Shown in pieces: positions 34,201-46,200 of a DNA stretch of 64,000 nt. Origin of the DNA: Bathymodiolus brooksi (taxonomy: Eukaryota; Mollusca; Bivalvia; Mytilida; Modiolidae); NCBI GenBank assembly GCA_963680875.1, contig OY804580.1, positions 93,339,353-93,403,352 of the forward strand, read 5' to 3'. How positions within the stretch are numbered: position 1 is the stretch's first letter; each line of letters opens with the position of its first letter. Below the pieces are notes generated by a model. That model made no database searches, was not told the DNA's origin, and saw only the letters and a program-made list of their open reading frames with translations. The position numbers and the translations under genes are program-made.

Positions 34201-37200
34201 TACAGTGAGTAACCTTGAGGCAAAGGCGAACATCCGGGGTGTTACTTCCGTTGTGATATGATAAAGTCTACATCTGCTGAGCGGAAGATAGTTATACTCT
34301 TTTCTGATTCCAAACTCACGAAACCAAGTCAGCGCTGGCGGAATAGACGCAAGCATATCACAAATCGCTATCATTATGAGACACGTGTGAGTTTTTGATG
34401 TCATTCCATTCCGTAGAAACACAGATATCATGATAAAATATATTATAATGTTAATTAAAATCCATAACGGTATGAAGTAACCAAACAAAACGAACTCAAA
34501 TCCATATCTATACCACTTCCGGAAATCAACAACGATTATTTCTGCAGTGACGTCAATACTTGTCCCGTTGACATCAAAATTTGTGACAAAACTGTTATTT
34601 GTGTAATTCATGGTGTTTTCTGTGGTCTTATTGTGAATCAAATATCTTAAAGCCTTTTCTTGTTGTCACGTGCTGGTAGTTACTTCTTTGTAGCTTATTG
34701 TGGTTTTATGGTAGAGTAAATGTCTAAAAACCGTTTCTTGTTATCACGTGCTTGGGTTACTCCTTTGTAGCTTATTGAACTCGTATGGTAGAATAAATGT
34801 CTAAAACCCGTGTCTTGTTGTCACGTGCTTGTGGTTCCTCCTTTATAGCTTACTGTGGCCTTATGGTGGCTCAAATGTCTAAAACCCGTTTCTTGTTATC
34901 ACGTGCTTGGGTTACTCCTTTGTAGCTTACTGTGCTCGTATGGTAGATCAAACGTCTAAAAACCATTTCTTGTTGTCACGTGCTTGTGGTTACTCCTTTG
35001 TAGCTTACTGTGCTCTTATGGTGGCTTAAATGTCTAAAAACCGTTTCTTGTTGTCACGTGCTTGAGATACTCTTTTGTAGCTTTCAAACACACGATCCTT
35101 TTCGTTTTAAAGTTTTAGAAAAACTATTTTTCCTCCAAGTATCAAAATTAGAATCAATTACAATAATAGGATTGTCATCTATTTATATATGGTAAGCTTT
35201 ACGCGTCATAAATATTAATTTCAATTATCTATTCCTGAGAGATTTAACGTTTTTCTTCGGGTTGTTTTTATCTGGATCGTCTCTTCTTTATTTTTGATAT
35301 ATTTGCAAGATAAGTTACCATTCTTCATCCAATGGCCATCCCTTGAGACAATTCTGGTAATATATGAACAGGTGAGAGGTGGTTGCTCGTTTTGTTGATA
35401 TTGGTGAAATTGTTGACCATCATTGTTTAAACTTTATCTTCATAAAATATGCACAATTTCATCATTTTTAACACGATCGGATCTCTGCCACGGGGACACC
35501 TTATATACAATAAGATAACTGAAAATCAACTTGATGCAAAATTATCAGTATTTGGTGCGGATGAATAGAAACATGTTTGTTGATATGTAGGCTGCTTTAT
35601 GAAAAATGATATTCCTTATCTCAATCTTTTGAAATAATAATAAATATACTGTTTGTTTGCTTGATAGTGTTTAACGCCACTTTCAACAATATTTCAGTTA
35701 TATCGTGGCGGTCGGTTTTATTGGTGGAGGAAACCTGAGGACCCGAAGAAAACCATCGACCTGTCGCAAGTCACTGACAAACTTTTATCATATAATGTTG
35801 TACACCTCGCCCTGATCAAGATTCGAACTCACAACATCAGTGGTGATAGACATTGATTGCATAGGTAGTTTGAAATCCAACTACCATACGATCACGGCCA
35901 CGACGGCCCCTTCTATATATTGTGAAAATCCCAGAAGACAAAGTTGATTAATGATACTACTGATAGATTCGTCTAGCCAGAAATCATAGGTACATTTGCT
36001 CATCAATATTCATACACAATAGCTTGTCACATGACGTTAACGTAAAACAAAATTCACACCAAACCTAGAGTGGTTTAAATAAATCTTACGGCATTGTGTA
36101 CTTGCATCCTATACCAAGCTGCAAATATTATTATTAAATGACTATGAATTTTCTTAATTCTGATTGGTTTAGAAGGTTCATTGCTTCCTCTAACAGACCT
36201 ACATGTCCACCGCGCAATATTTCGCGTGAGGTTAATAAATCTCATGTCGCAGTTAGTACTTACCCAAATATAGTAACAGGGGAAAACCAGTAGACTGATT
36301 AATATCGATAAATTTGATTGGCCGACATTTGCTAACGAACTTCGGTAATAAGCAGACGACTGATAGTAAACAAAAATGAACGAAGCAGCTTCGTCAGTAG
36401 AACCAGAAGTTAAGACACGTTTTTGCTACAGTTGTTAAAATGTTACTGAAACTGTGATATTTTATTTGTTAAAATTTTGAAATTGTATTTGTTTTTTCTT
36501 AATCAATTTTGTTGTTTTGAAACATTAGAAATGTCAAGCTTTAAAAACTGGTGTTTGTTGGTTTGAAGCAGCTACATATAACATAAGAATAAATGGAAAT
36601 GTCTAAGAAACGGCAACAATTCACAATTTTCACCCCAAAATTACACTTAGAATGTGTCATTTAATAAAACAATTGATGACTTTTCATTTCGGTGGACACT
36701 GATTTATCAACCCCTTGGAAGTGATAAATCACAGTGTCCACCTTATGAAAAGTCATTGAATAGGATTAAAATATAATTACTGTCGTGGTCGTATGGTAGT
36801 TGGATTTACAACTATCTATGCAATTAGTGTATATCACCACTGACGTTGCGACTTCGAATCCCGCTCAGGCGAGATGTACTCGAAACAACAGTATGTGATA
36901 AAATTTGTCAGTGACTTGCGCAGGTCGGTGGTTTTCTCCGGGTACTCCGGTTTCCTCCACCAATAAAACATGACCACCACGATATAACTGAAATATTGTT
37001 GAAAGGGGCGTTAAACACCATAAACCAGTACACGACAGTAATTATATTTTAATCCTATTCAAGGGTTAATTCCTAATCGATGTAAAGTTTGTTGTCCCTG
37101 TTGTTTTATATCAGACTAACGTAATGGAGATTAAGGCTAGACTTGTTTGTATCCGGTTTTGATTTCATCCGATCTTTAGGGTATTAAAAAAAAAGGAAAT

Positions 37201-40200
37201 AATAATTAATTTACTAAATAAAACATCTATATGTTCACTTCATGTCAACTGTGAGTATTTATTTTGTTTTGTTTTTATTGTTCTTTTTTCCGTCTCATGA
37301 ATATTATTGTAAAGCTTATCTTTTATTCGTTAGCTAAAATTAAACATAGGATATGCATGAGGTCAGTGAATAATACATACAAATGTGAGGGTTGACAATG
37401 TGGAAAACACTTACGTGACCGCATCATCTCATTAATAAGAGAGGTTTGGACCCATAAGACTAATTTAACACCATTACTTTTTTTAAGTGCCTGTATTTCT
37501 TTATTCTCATACAGCCAAATGCATTGGTGCAGAGAAAAATATCAAAATAATAATAACATAACAAGACTATTTACAATATATATAGACAGGAGGGTAAATA
37601 GGTTAAGGAACAACAGAGGGTAAGCCAGGAGTACAAAAAACCTTATTGATATGTTTGATAAATATGCATTGTACATAATTTTCGTAACAGCATTGTTTTT
37701 GGTGGATAAAAGTTCAAAACAATTAACAACATTGTGTCTTTTCATAAAATATTTTGGAAGAAGCTGCTTGCGTTTTTTATTTCAAGAAGAACACCCTAAA
37801 ACATAGTGATATGCATCGCCTAATTTCTGACAATTACATAAATTATTTCCCTCGTTCTAGGCTATTTACATTTGATATTATGAAAAATTTCAACTGCAAT
37901 TAGTATAAAACATCGCATATTGGCAACTTTTAATTAAAAAAAAAAAATTCTGACAGCCTTGTGTGCCTTTAAACATAAAATATTTTCATTTGATTTATGT
38001 ATCATTGATTATTGCTGCACGTCATGATGTAACAATATAACAATATGCCTATAAGGTCAATAAGATATCTCTTACAAATATAGTCACTGGTTCATAATAA
38101 TTAGGACATTTTCTGATAGATTTATAATACATTGATATTCATCAGACGTTTATTTCAAGTCCCGAATAACACGGACAGTAGTGAGTGAGTGAGTGAATGA
38201 TTATTGTTTAATGTCAACTCAGCAATTTTTCAGCTATATCATGGCGAGAACAAGTTAATTTTCAATGAGATATTAATGAGGTCCACTTTGTACTAGACCA
38301 CCACGCTGAGTTGGATTTTTTATAGTGCTAGCTCACTGAAACAGCAGTCTACGGGAAAACATGTCGCTCCACTCGGGCATATTATTCTGATTCCGAGACA
38401 ACCAGTATTTGCTCTTACTCCTTAATGCTAAGTGCTTTGCAGAGAAGCAACAAATACTAATTTTATATTCTTTGGTTTGATCCGATCGGGGCTCGAACCC
38501 ACAATCTACCGCACTCAAGGCGAGCACACTATTCATTATACATGTATCACTGATGCGATAAAATATTACTAACAAATAATTAAATGTGCTAACCATATCA
38601 TTTATTGTACGCAAACAATTATCGCTATATAGTTTGCGAGATTATCATTCATAATTACAGATACGTGACATATTAACAGATTGATTGGTTGGTGTTAAAC
38701 GCCAACTTAAATTTTAGAACTTATGAATTATATATCGGTATTTTAATTTGTCTTTTATTAATATGCGACATTTCTCATGACAGTAGCTAACATTATGCTT
38801 TTTCAGTATTATTTTTCTACAACAGAGGACAAAGATGATTTCTATTTTTTTCGGTAAGTAGACTGTTTCTTAATGTTATCCCACACATAGTTCTGGGCAA
38901 TAATTTCTCATTTAATTCTGCAAATTTGAGAACAATCTGCTGTCGTATATGGCTTAAGGAAAAACTGAAAATACCAAAAGGGTAAATTAAGGAGAAGCCG
39001 TAAATCGAAGAAAGACAGACAATACAGTAACCAAAAGAAAGGGGACGAAAGGACAAACAATGATCTACAAAACACTACACAGAAAACTAAACATCGAGCA
39101 ACGCGAAGCCCACAAAAAGCGGGAGTGAACTCGTGTTCCCCTGAGAGATGGAGAGAAGTTCCTGCTCCACATGTGGCACCCGTCGTGTTACTCTTGTTAC
39201 AAACCCGATGAAAATGTCTTTAATATTATGAATTAGAATAGTTTTGTGTAACTATATAACCATCCATAACAATAATTCCTCCTTCAAAACTCAAATTTCT
39301 AAAAATGGAATTGACAACAACACAACGGAAGCCAATTGAACTCTAAGTCCTGGATCAGGGTACAAACATGACAATATGACGAGTTTAACCATAATTTGGT
39401 ATTAAACCTATCTTGATATATGAATTTGTAATGAAACATATGTAATGCGTACAGTAACTATGCATATTAAATTGATTTTGTTTTTGATTTTGTTCCTGGT
39501 AAATTATGGTTCGAATATCAGCTATGATTACTCCCATTTTGATATCTCGTTTTTGTATTTCTGCGTAGCAATGTACACAGAAGCGATCGTTGTAAGCTAG
39601 ACCAGATGTGCTAGCAAATGCTAACACCTCCTCTTCTGTCATCAAGTGGAGATAGGAACAGGTTAATGTGATGTTATATTGGTTGGGGTTGTTTAAATTC
39701 TTCTAGATGTCAGAATAGGGTTTTGTATTCCTCCCCGACTGATTTTGGACGTCCGTGTTTGTTATTGTTGGCCCACGTTTGTGGCGTTTAACGTCACTTT
39801 CAATAATATTTCAGCAATATCGTGGCGGTCAGCTTTATTTAAGCAGGATACCGAAGTACCCAGAGAAAACCACCAGTGATAGGTACTGATTGCACAGGTA
39901 GTTGTAAATCCAACTTCCATGCGATCACGACCACGACGGTTCTTGTTTTCTGCTATATAAATTAACACAATAACCACACTGGAAGGGTGCAGCGTAGAAT
40001 TATCAAAGAATACTAAACAGTTCTCGCTACCTTACTACTAATAAATAAACGACACAGAATGCAAGTACAAGTACATGAAATATCAAATCAAACAATGTAA
40101 ATAAGGAGCATCAATGGTTTCCATCGTATGATTTACGTGAAGAAGAGTTTGAAGATATCAAAAGGGTAATCAGAATCCGTAAAACGTAGAAGGACAGACA

Positions 40201-43200
40201 ACACAATGGCCAAAAGAAAACAGACAAAAGGACAAACAATGATCAACTAAGCATTGCACATATAGCTAAAGATCCAGTAGCACGAACCTCACTAAGCACA
40301 GGGGTTAGCTAGGGTGCTCCGGAAGGGTAGTAGTTCCTGCTGCACTATTGCATCCGTCGTGTTACTCTAGTTGCAAACAAATAAGTCATTGTTTATGACC
40401 ACAATGATTTGTGAGTTCGCGTCCAGCCAGTGTTGATGTGTACTCGATAAACATTATGTGGGACAGCTTGTTTGTACCTTCAGAATACTTTTTGATTTTC
40501 TTCTGGTCTTTAATTCCATAATTCTATGCATATTCTAATTTGTTGATTTTTCAGGGATTTTTGTTATTTGTGTTTGTTCTACAGTCTATGCTTTAGAGGA
40601 CAAGGAACCAAATCGCTATGGTAAGGCAGCACACTATCCACATTATCACTTGCAAATAACAAAGCAATGCTTGCTTTGAAAAGCTATTAGGAAAATTAAG
40701 ATTTAAACAGTAATGATAGAAAATATATACCAAACTAGAACAATACGAACCACTCGTATGTGAAGCTTCAAATGAAAGAATGGATATAATTATATAATGA
40801 TATTTGGCTTTGCATTAAATGGGAGTCCTTTGATATAGGAATAGTAGATAGTTTCCAATACCCCCGTCAATGTTTGTACGAAATGATCTTGGAGTGTTAC
40901 CCGGTATTTTTTCTAACTAAAAAGTTCTTACTCTTCCAATTGCCCCAATTTTACAATAAAGCTGAAATGATGATAAAAAGCAATAATGATAAATATGGCT
41001 CACTTGATATTAAAGCTCAATCGATTAGGGGCCATCGTGATCGTGATGGTATGGTGGTTGGATTTATAACTACCTGTGCAATTAGTGCCTATCACCACTA
41101 AAGTTGTGAGGTCGAACCCCGCTCAGGCGAGATGTACTTGATACAGCATTATGTGATAACGTTTGTCAGTGTCTTGTGGCAGGTTGGTGGTTTTCTCCGG
41201 GTACTCCGGTTTCCTCCACCAATAAAACTATGGTATAACTGAAATATTGTTTAAAGTGGTGTTAAACACTATAAACCTAATAAAAAAACAGTTGCTGTTT
41301 CAGTGATTAAAATTTCCGAAATGTCATTTAATTGTACATTTGTTTTGTATCTACAAGACAAATGGTAATTCTTTACGAAGTATGGGTATCCAGTTAACTT
41401 CTTTAAATATTTAAGCTCTTTTGGAAATATATAAATTATTACCAATTTACATTTTACCTAAAGGGCACCACTTTATAGCAAATCACTGTCTATAAAAGGA
41501 CAGTCTCATTTCCCCCATTAATGAATAGTGCATGTAATTTTAACCTGTATATAAAGGGCAACTGGTCATAAAGGCCACATGTGCAGGTACCTTTGCGTGG
41601 ACTTTATATACACGTTTGATAAGTGGAATAAAAAGAGCTTGAAGATACCAAAGGGGTAATCAGAATCCGTAAATCAAAGAAGAACAGACAACACAATGGC
41701 CAAAGAAAAAGGACAAAAGGACAAACAACGATCTACAAAACATTACACATAAAACTAAAGATCGAGTAACACGAACCCCACTAATAATCGGGGGTGAACC
41801 CATGTGCTCCGGGAGAGGTGGGGGTAAGGCAGTCCTGCTCCACTAGTGGCACCAGTCGTGTTAATATAGTTACAAACCCGGTGATAAGTCATGAACGAGG
41901 GCCGGAAAATATTTTATTTTGCTTGTTTTGGTTTTTTTTTTTCAATTGACAGAAAATCGATTCTTATTACAGATTTAAAGCTACATCAGATTGTGTTTGT
42001 TGTCTTAACACAACCAAATTCTTATCATGTAAAGAGAGCGCAAGCATTCGGGGACCATTTTTTAGCACAATTCAGTTCTCTACCTAAAGTAAGTATTTCT
42101 TGGCAGTCCTGACCAGTGTAAAGTGATAATAGATATCCTGTATTTGAAAAAAAATAAATCAAAAGAAATATGACCAGCCATCACAAATTGAAGCACTACT
42201 GTTACAAACTTCAATCTTCTAAAGTCAGGAATGACCACAACAAATGTCAAAACCAGATGAAAAAGCAACACATACCAATTTTATAGTCTTTGGATTGACC
42301 CGACAGAGTCTCGAATCCGTGATCTACTAAACTCGATGTGAGGACGCCACCGACAAACTGAAAATCAACTATAGAATTAAAATATATATGCAACGAGATA
42401 TCGGGCGACATATTTTGAGTCAAATGTAAACTATTTCGCCCCTATCTTAATATAGTTTGTCTTACTTGTAGCAATTACAACTAGATGGTTGTTGGATTGT
42501 TTTTTGTCTGGAAACCTACGTACATAGATGGGGGCCGTCGTTGCCGTGATCGTATGGTAGTTGGATTTAAAAACTATCTATGCAATCAGTGCCTATCACC
42601 ACTAAAGTTGTGAGTTCGAACCCCGTTCATGGAGAGGTGTTCTCGATACAACATTAGTGATAGCGTTCGTCAGTGACTTGCGACAGCTCGGTGGTTTCCT
42701 CCGGAACCTCCGGTTTCCTTTACCAATAAAACTGACCGCTACAATATAACTGAGATATTGTTGAAAGTGGCATTAAACACCATAAACCAAACATTTCATA
42801 AATGAAAAATAAAGAGCAAACAAACACCATTCTTTAATTATATTAGCATGTAGTTTATAGTTAATATGATACCAATAACTGTGATGTTTCTTTTTGTTTA
42901 GAACCAACGACCAGAACTGTATATGACCCATGAAACATGGGACATCTTGCGATCTTGGACATTATTTCCAATGTTGAAAGAGTGAGTAATTATCAAGTTG
43001 ACTTGTACATAGCTATTCTATTGAATAAGAATAGCAATATCGAATAACAATATCACTTTATTGCTTTAGTTTTTTTTAGCATATTTATTTGGTGTTTTTA
43101 GTCACTTTCAGCGAGTTTTCACCCATGGCATGAGTACTAGACGTAGGGAAGGGAGCCAACACAGTTATTGATAGTGTGCATTTATGTTTTAGGGTTAGGG

Positions 43201-46200
43201 CTATGGTGTTTAACGCCACTTTCAACAATATATCAGTTTTATCGTGGCGATCAGTTTTATTGGTGGAGGTTTCGGAGTACCCAGAGAAAACTACCAATCT
43301 GACACTGACAAACTTTATCATGTAATGTTATATCGAGTACACCTCACCATGAACGTGATTCGAACTCAGAACTTTAGTGGTGACAGGCACTGATTTGCAT
43401 ATGTAGCTGGAAATCTAACTACCATACGATCACGACTAGGATAACCCTTCCGCACATTCAGTACGTCTGCTGTTGCACTGTTAATGTTTATGCTGTCATT
43501 TGTTTTGGTGATAATGTGTGGTCTTTTTGAACGGAAGCTAATATGTGGAAGTTTGTATTTGTTGTTTCACTTTATCTGTATTTTCGTTGGCGATTGAATT
43601 ATCAAGATGAAAATTGGGATCCCATTTACTGCGCTAAGCCCGTCGCATGCCTGTGCCTGTCCCAAGCCAGGACATGGATTTACAAAACCATATGTCGTGG
43701 TCTTATTTGTGTTGAGGTGAGAGTGATAATTGATATTGGTGGAATTGTTGACCGTCACTGATTAGGAAGAGTTTGAAGATACCAAAGGGGTAATCAGAAT
43801 CTGTAAATCGAAGGACAGCCAACACAATGGCCAACAGAAAAAAAACAAAAGGAGAAACAACGATCTGCAAAACATACACATAAAACTGAAGATCGAGTAA
43901 CACGAACCACGCTAAAAACGTTCTTTTCATAATATTTCAGGATAACTGCGGGCTATTATTGTTTGTGTATGGTTACGCAAGTGAAATTAATTCTGATTAC
44001 TGAAATATGCTTGTGTTTGTTGAGGTTGGGCAAACAGTGATTGTTATTTTCTCATTCTAGTATGTCAGAGAGGTTTGCTGACAAAGCATGGCTGTTCATA
44101 TGTGAAGAGGAGACGCGCATTGACATTTATAAGGTGTTAAATGTTCTGAGACGATACAATTACAATGAGGTATGCCTAAATGTTTTATCTGATCAGATTC
44201 TAAATTAAATTATCATGACACTTCATTTAACGTTTTTTAACAAACAATTATCGTAGTGTATAAAACATCGTCGGTAACCTACTGTATCTGATCACGATCC
44301 GATTAGTGGATAGTATCGAGATGTCATCAGGCGGTGGTTTTCTCCTGGTGCTCGGGTTTCCACCACCAGTAAAATTGACCGCCACGATATAGCTGAATAT
44401 TGTTGAAAGTGGCGTACGCTAAGCCCAATAAACCAAACCAACCATCCAACCTTTCCCGAATCAGGAACCCCCCTCCAAGAGGGTGTGCCGGGGATAGAAT
44501 AGGCACCCGGTTTCTCCGTCCTAGAGGCACTAGTCCTCTACAAGGGTCCAACCTCACGGGAACCCCGGGTATAGAAATGGGACCGAGAGCTTCTTCGGCT
44601 TGAAGGGGCGTTCGTCGGTTGTGCGGGATGTATAAATTCACAACCAACCCGTCCCTGGGATGAGACGTAAATAAAACCGAGGTCCCGTGTTGAGAGATTG
44701 CCACCCTCTTCGCACGTTAAAGAACCCCGTGTAACAGCTCATTATGAGCATTATGCTCATGATGAGTGGTCCATAGGAGACCTGTTGCACTGGATAAATT
44801 ATCCGTCCCTACCCATCATCTTTCCTTGTTTCGAGTCCCGTGGCGTTTAAATTTGTTTGTTCATTGGCCTATCCGTCCCCCGTTTTCAACCTACATATTG
44901 ATTTATTGTAAGCATGTTCTCGTCCTGAATATAACTGAAAAATTGCTAGCTGGACGTTAAACACCAATCAATCAATCAACCGAATCAGGATCTTGATTTC
45001 TATCAACTTCTATCATGGTCGTTTTCTGATGAACCAGAAGAGTCCATTGATGCTTTTGTGTTTGAGTAAAGAATCTACCACTAAGTACTGTTTAATACCT
45101 TCTCTTATTGATACAAAAAAACACCAGAGAATAAATCACGACGGTATTATTTTTTAAAATTACTTTTTGGGCCACGAGTTGACAGATATGAGGACGATTT
45201 ATAGTACTCCTGATCTTGGTGGTGGTATATCTTTCAGCAATTCACTATTTACACAGTAAGTATGACATTGACGAGAACTGTATAATCCATGTTAATACAA
45301 AATATGCAGACGCGTATATATGGCCACTCAGTCTCCCAGTCTGGTACATGTACTTCAATTAAAAGTGTCAGGATTAAGATAGTGATATGCCCTTTGCTGT
45401 GACGTCAAAGTTGTAATCTAATTAGTACTCGATTAATTGGCCTTAGCCACCATTTTAATATCAGATTGTACACAATGCTATCTGAAGACATAATAAGGGT
45501 CAACTGTCAGCCAAAAGCTCATTGCCAAGACAATTGATCGTCATCTGCTATTATCTTCCCAAAAACATTTTTGAAAGACAATACGACACGATCCTTTCAA
45601 TGATATAATAATTTAGTACTCAGAAGACGGTGACTCGTGTAAATGTATGTAGTCAAGTAAATGGACGTGTTGCTTTGTGTCAATCTTAAAGCGCATATCG
45701 ACCTTTTTTTACATAAACTTATATAATAAAGTTTCCGGCGTTCGGTGTAAGATATGGGTATTATCAATGTGTAAGCACATACCAATCTTTTGTTTGCCTC
45801 TGAAGCTAGTTACGGTAAAAAAAATCATTGAATGCTAATTTTCGCGTTGTTTGTTGTGTTAATCAACCAACGGTATTGAGAGCGCAATGCAAGGCATAAA
45901 TAACCAGAGAAGTCATCTACAAGTATCAAAACCATGAGTTCACAGTTTCTACCAATCCATGAACATTGACACCAACAAAAAAGATGAAATCATAGTGTAC
46001 CTAATATGACATTCTAATCTACCTGATATTTATTATGAGCATGCATCACAAACGTTCAGCACACTCATTGGTTCATCATACTCAAATTGACGACCTATCC
46101 AGAACATGGTTTTTACAAATGTACTTGATTTGGTCATATGTTACGAACCAAGCTCTAGTATTTTGTGGCTTCTTGTTTTTATTAAACCTACTTATTAATT

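Larger units (their letters stand above)
40097..41905 (+). repeat. Segmental duplication, copy 2
   Basis: Collinear with 27950-29690, including B3GLCT exon 2. An S2 repeat (40139-40388) interrupts this copy, which dates that insertion after the duplication or shows loss from copy 1. Confidence 0.85.

Noticed and set aside
38333..38614. Minus-strand frame containing [10 protein letters not shown] (also 57414-57629)
   Set aside because: It is a translation of the tRNA-derived head of a SINE family, seen in the same form at each copy.
44327..44704. 125-residue minus-strand frame, Gly- and Pro-rich
   Set aside because: It spans a SINE tail and a GC-rich insert; the richness reflects base composition.
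44990..45066. Possible exon reading [18 protein letters not shown]
   Set aside because: It follows the simple-repeat tail of an insert, matches no B3GLCT segment, and the phase and donor are weak.
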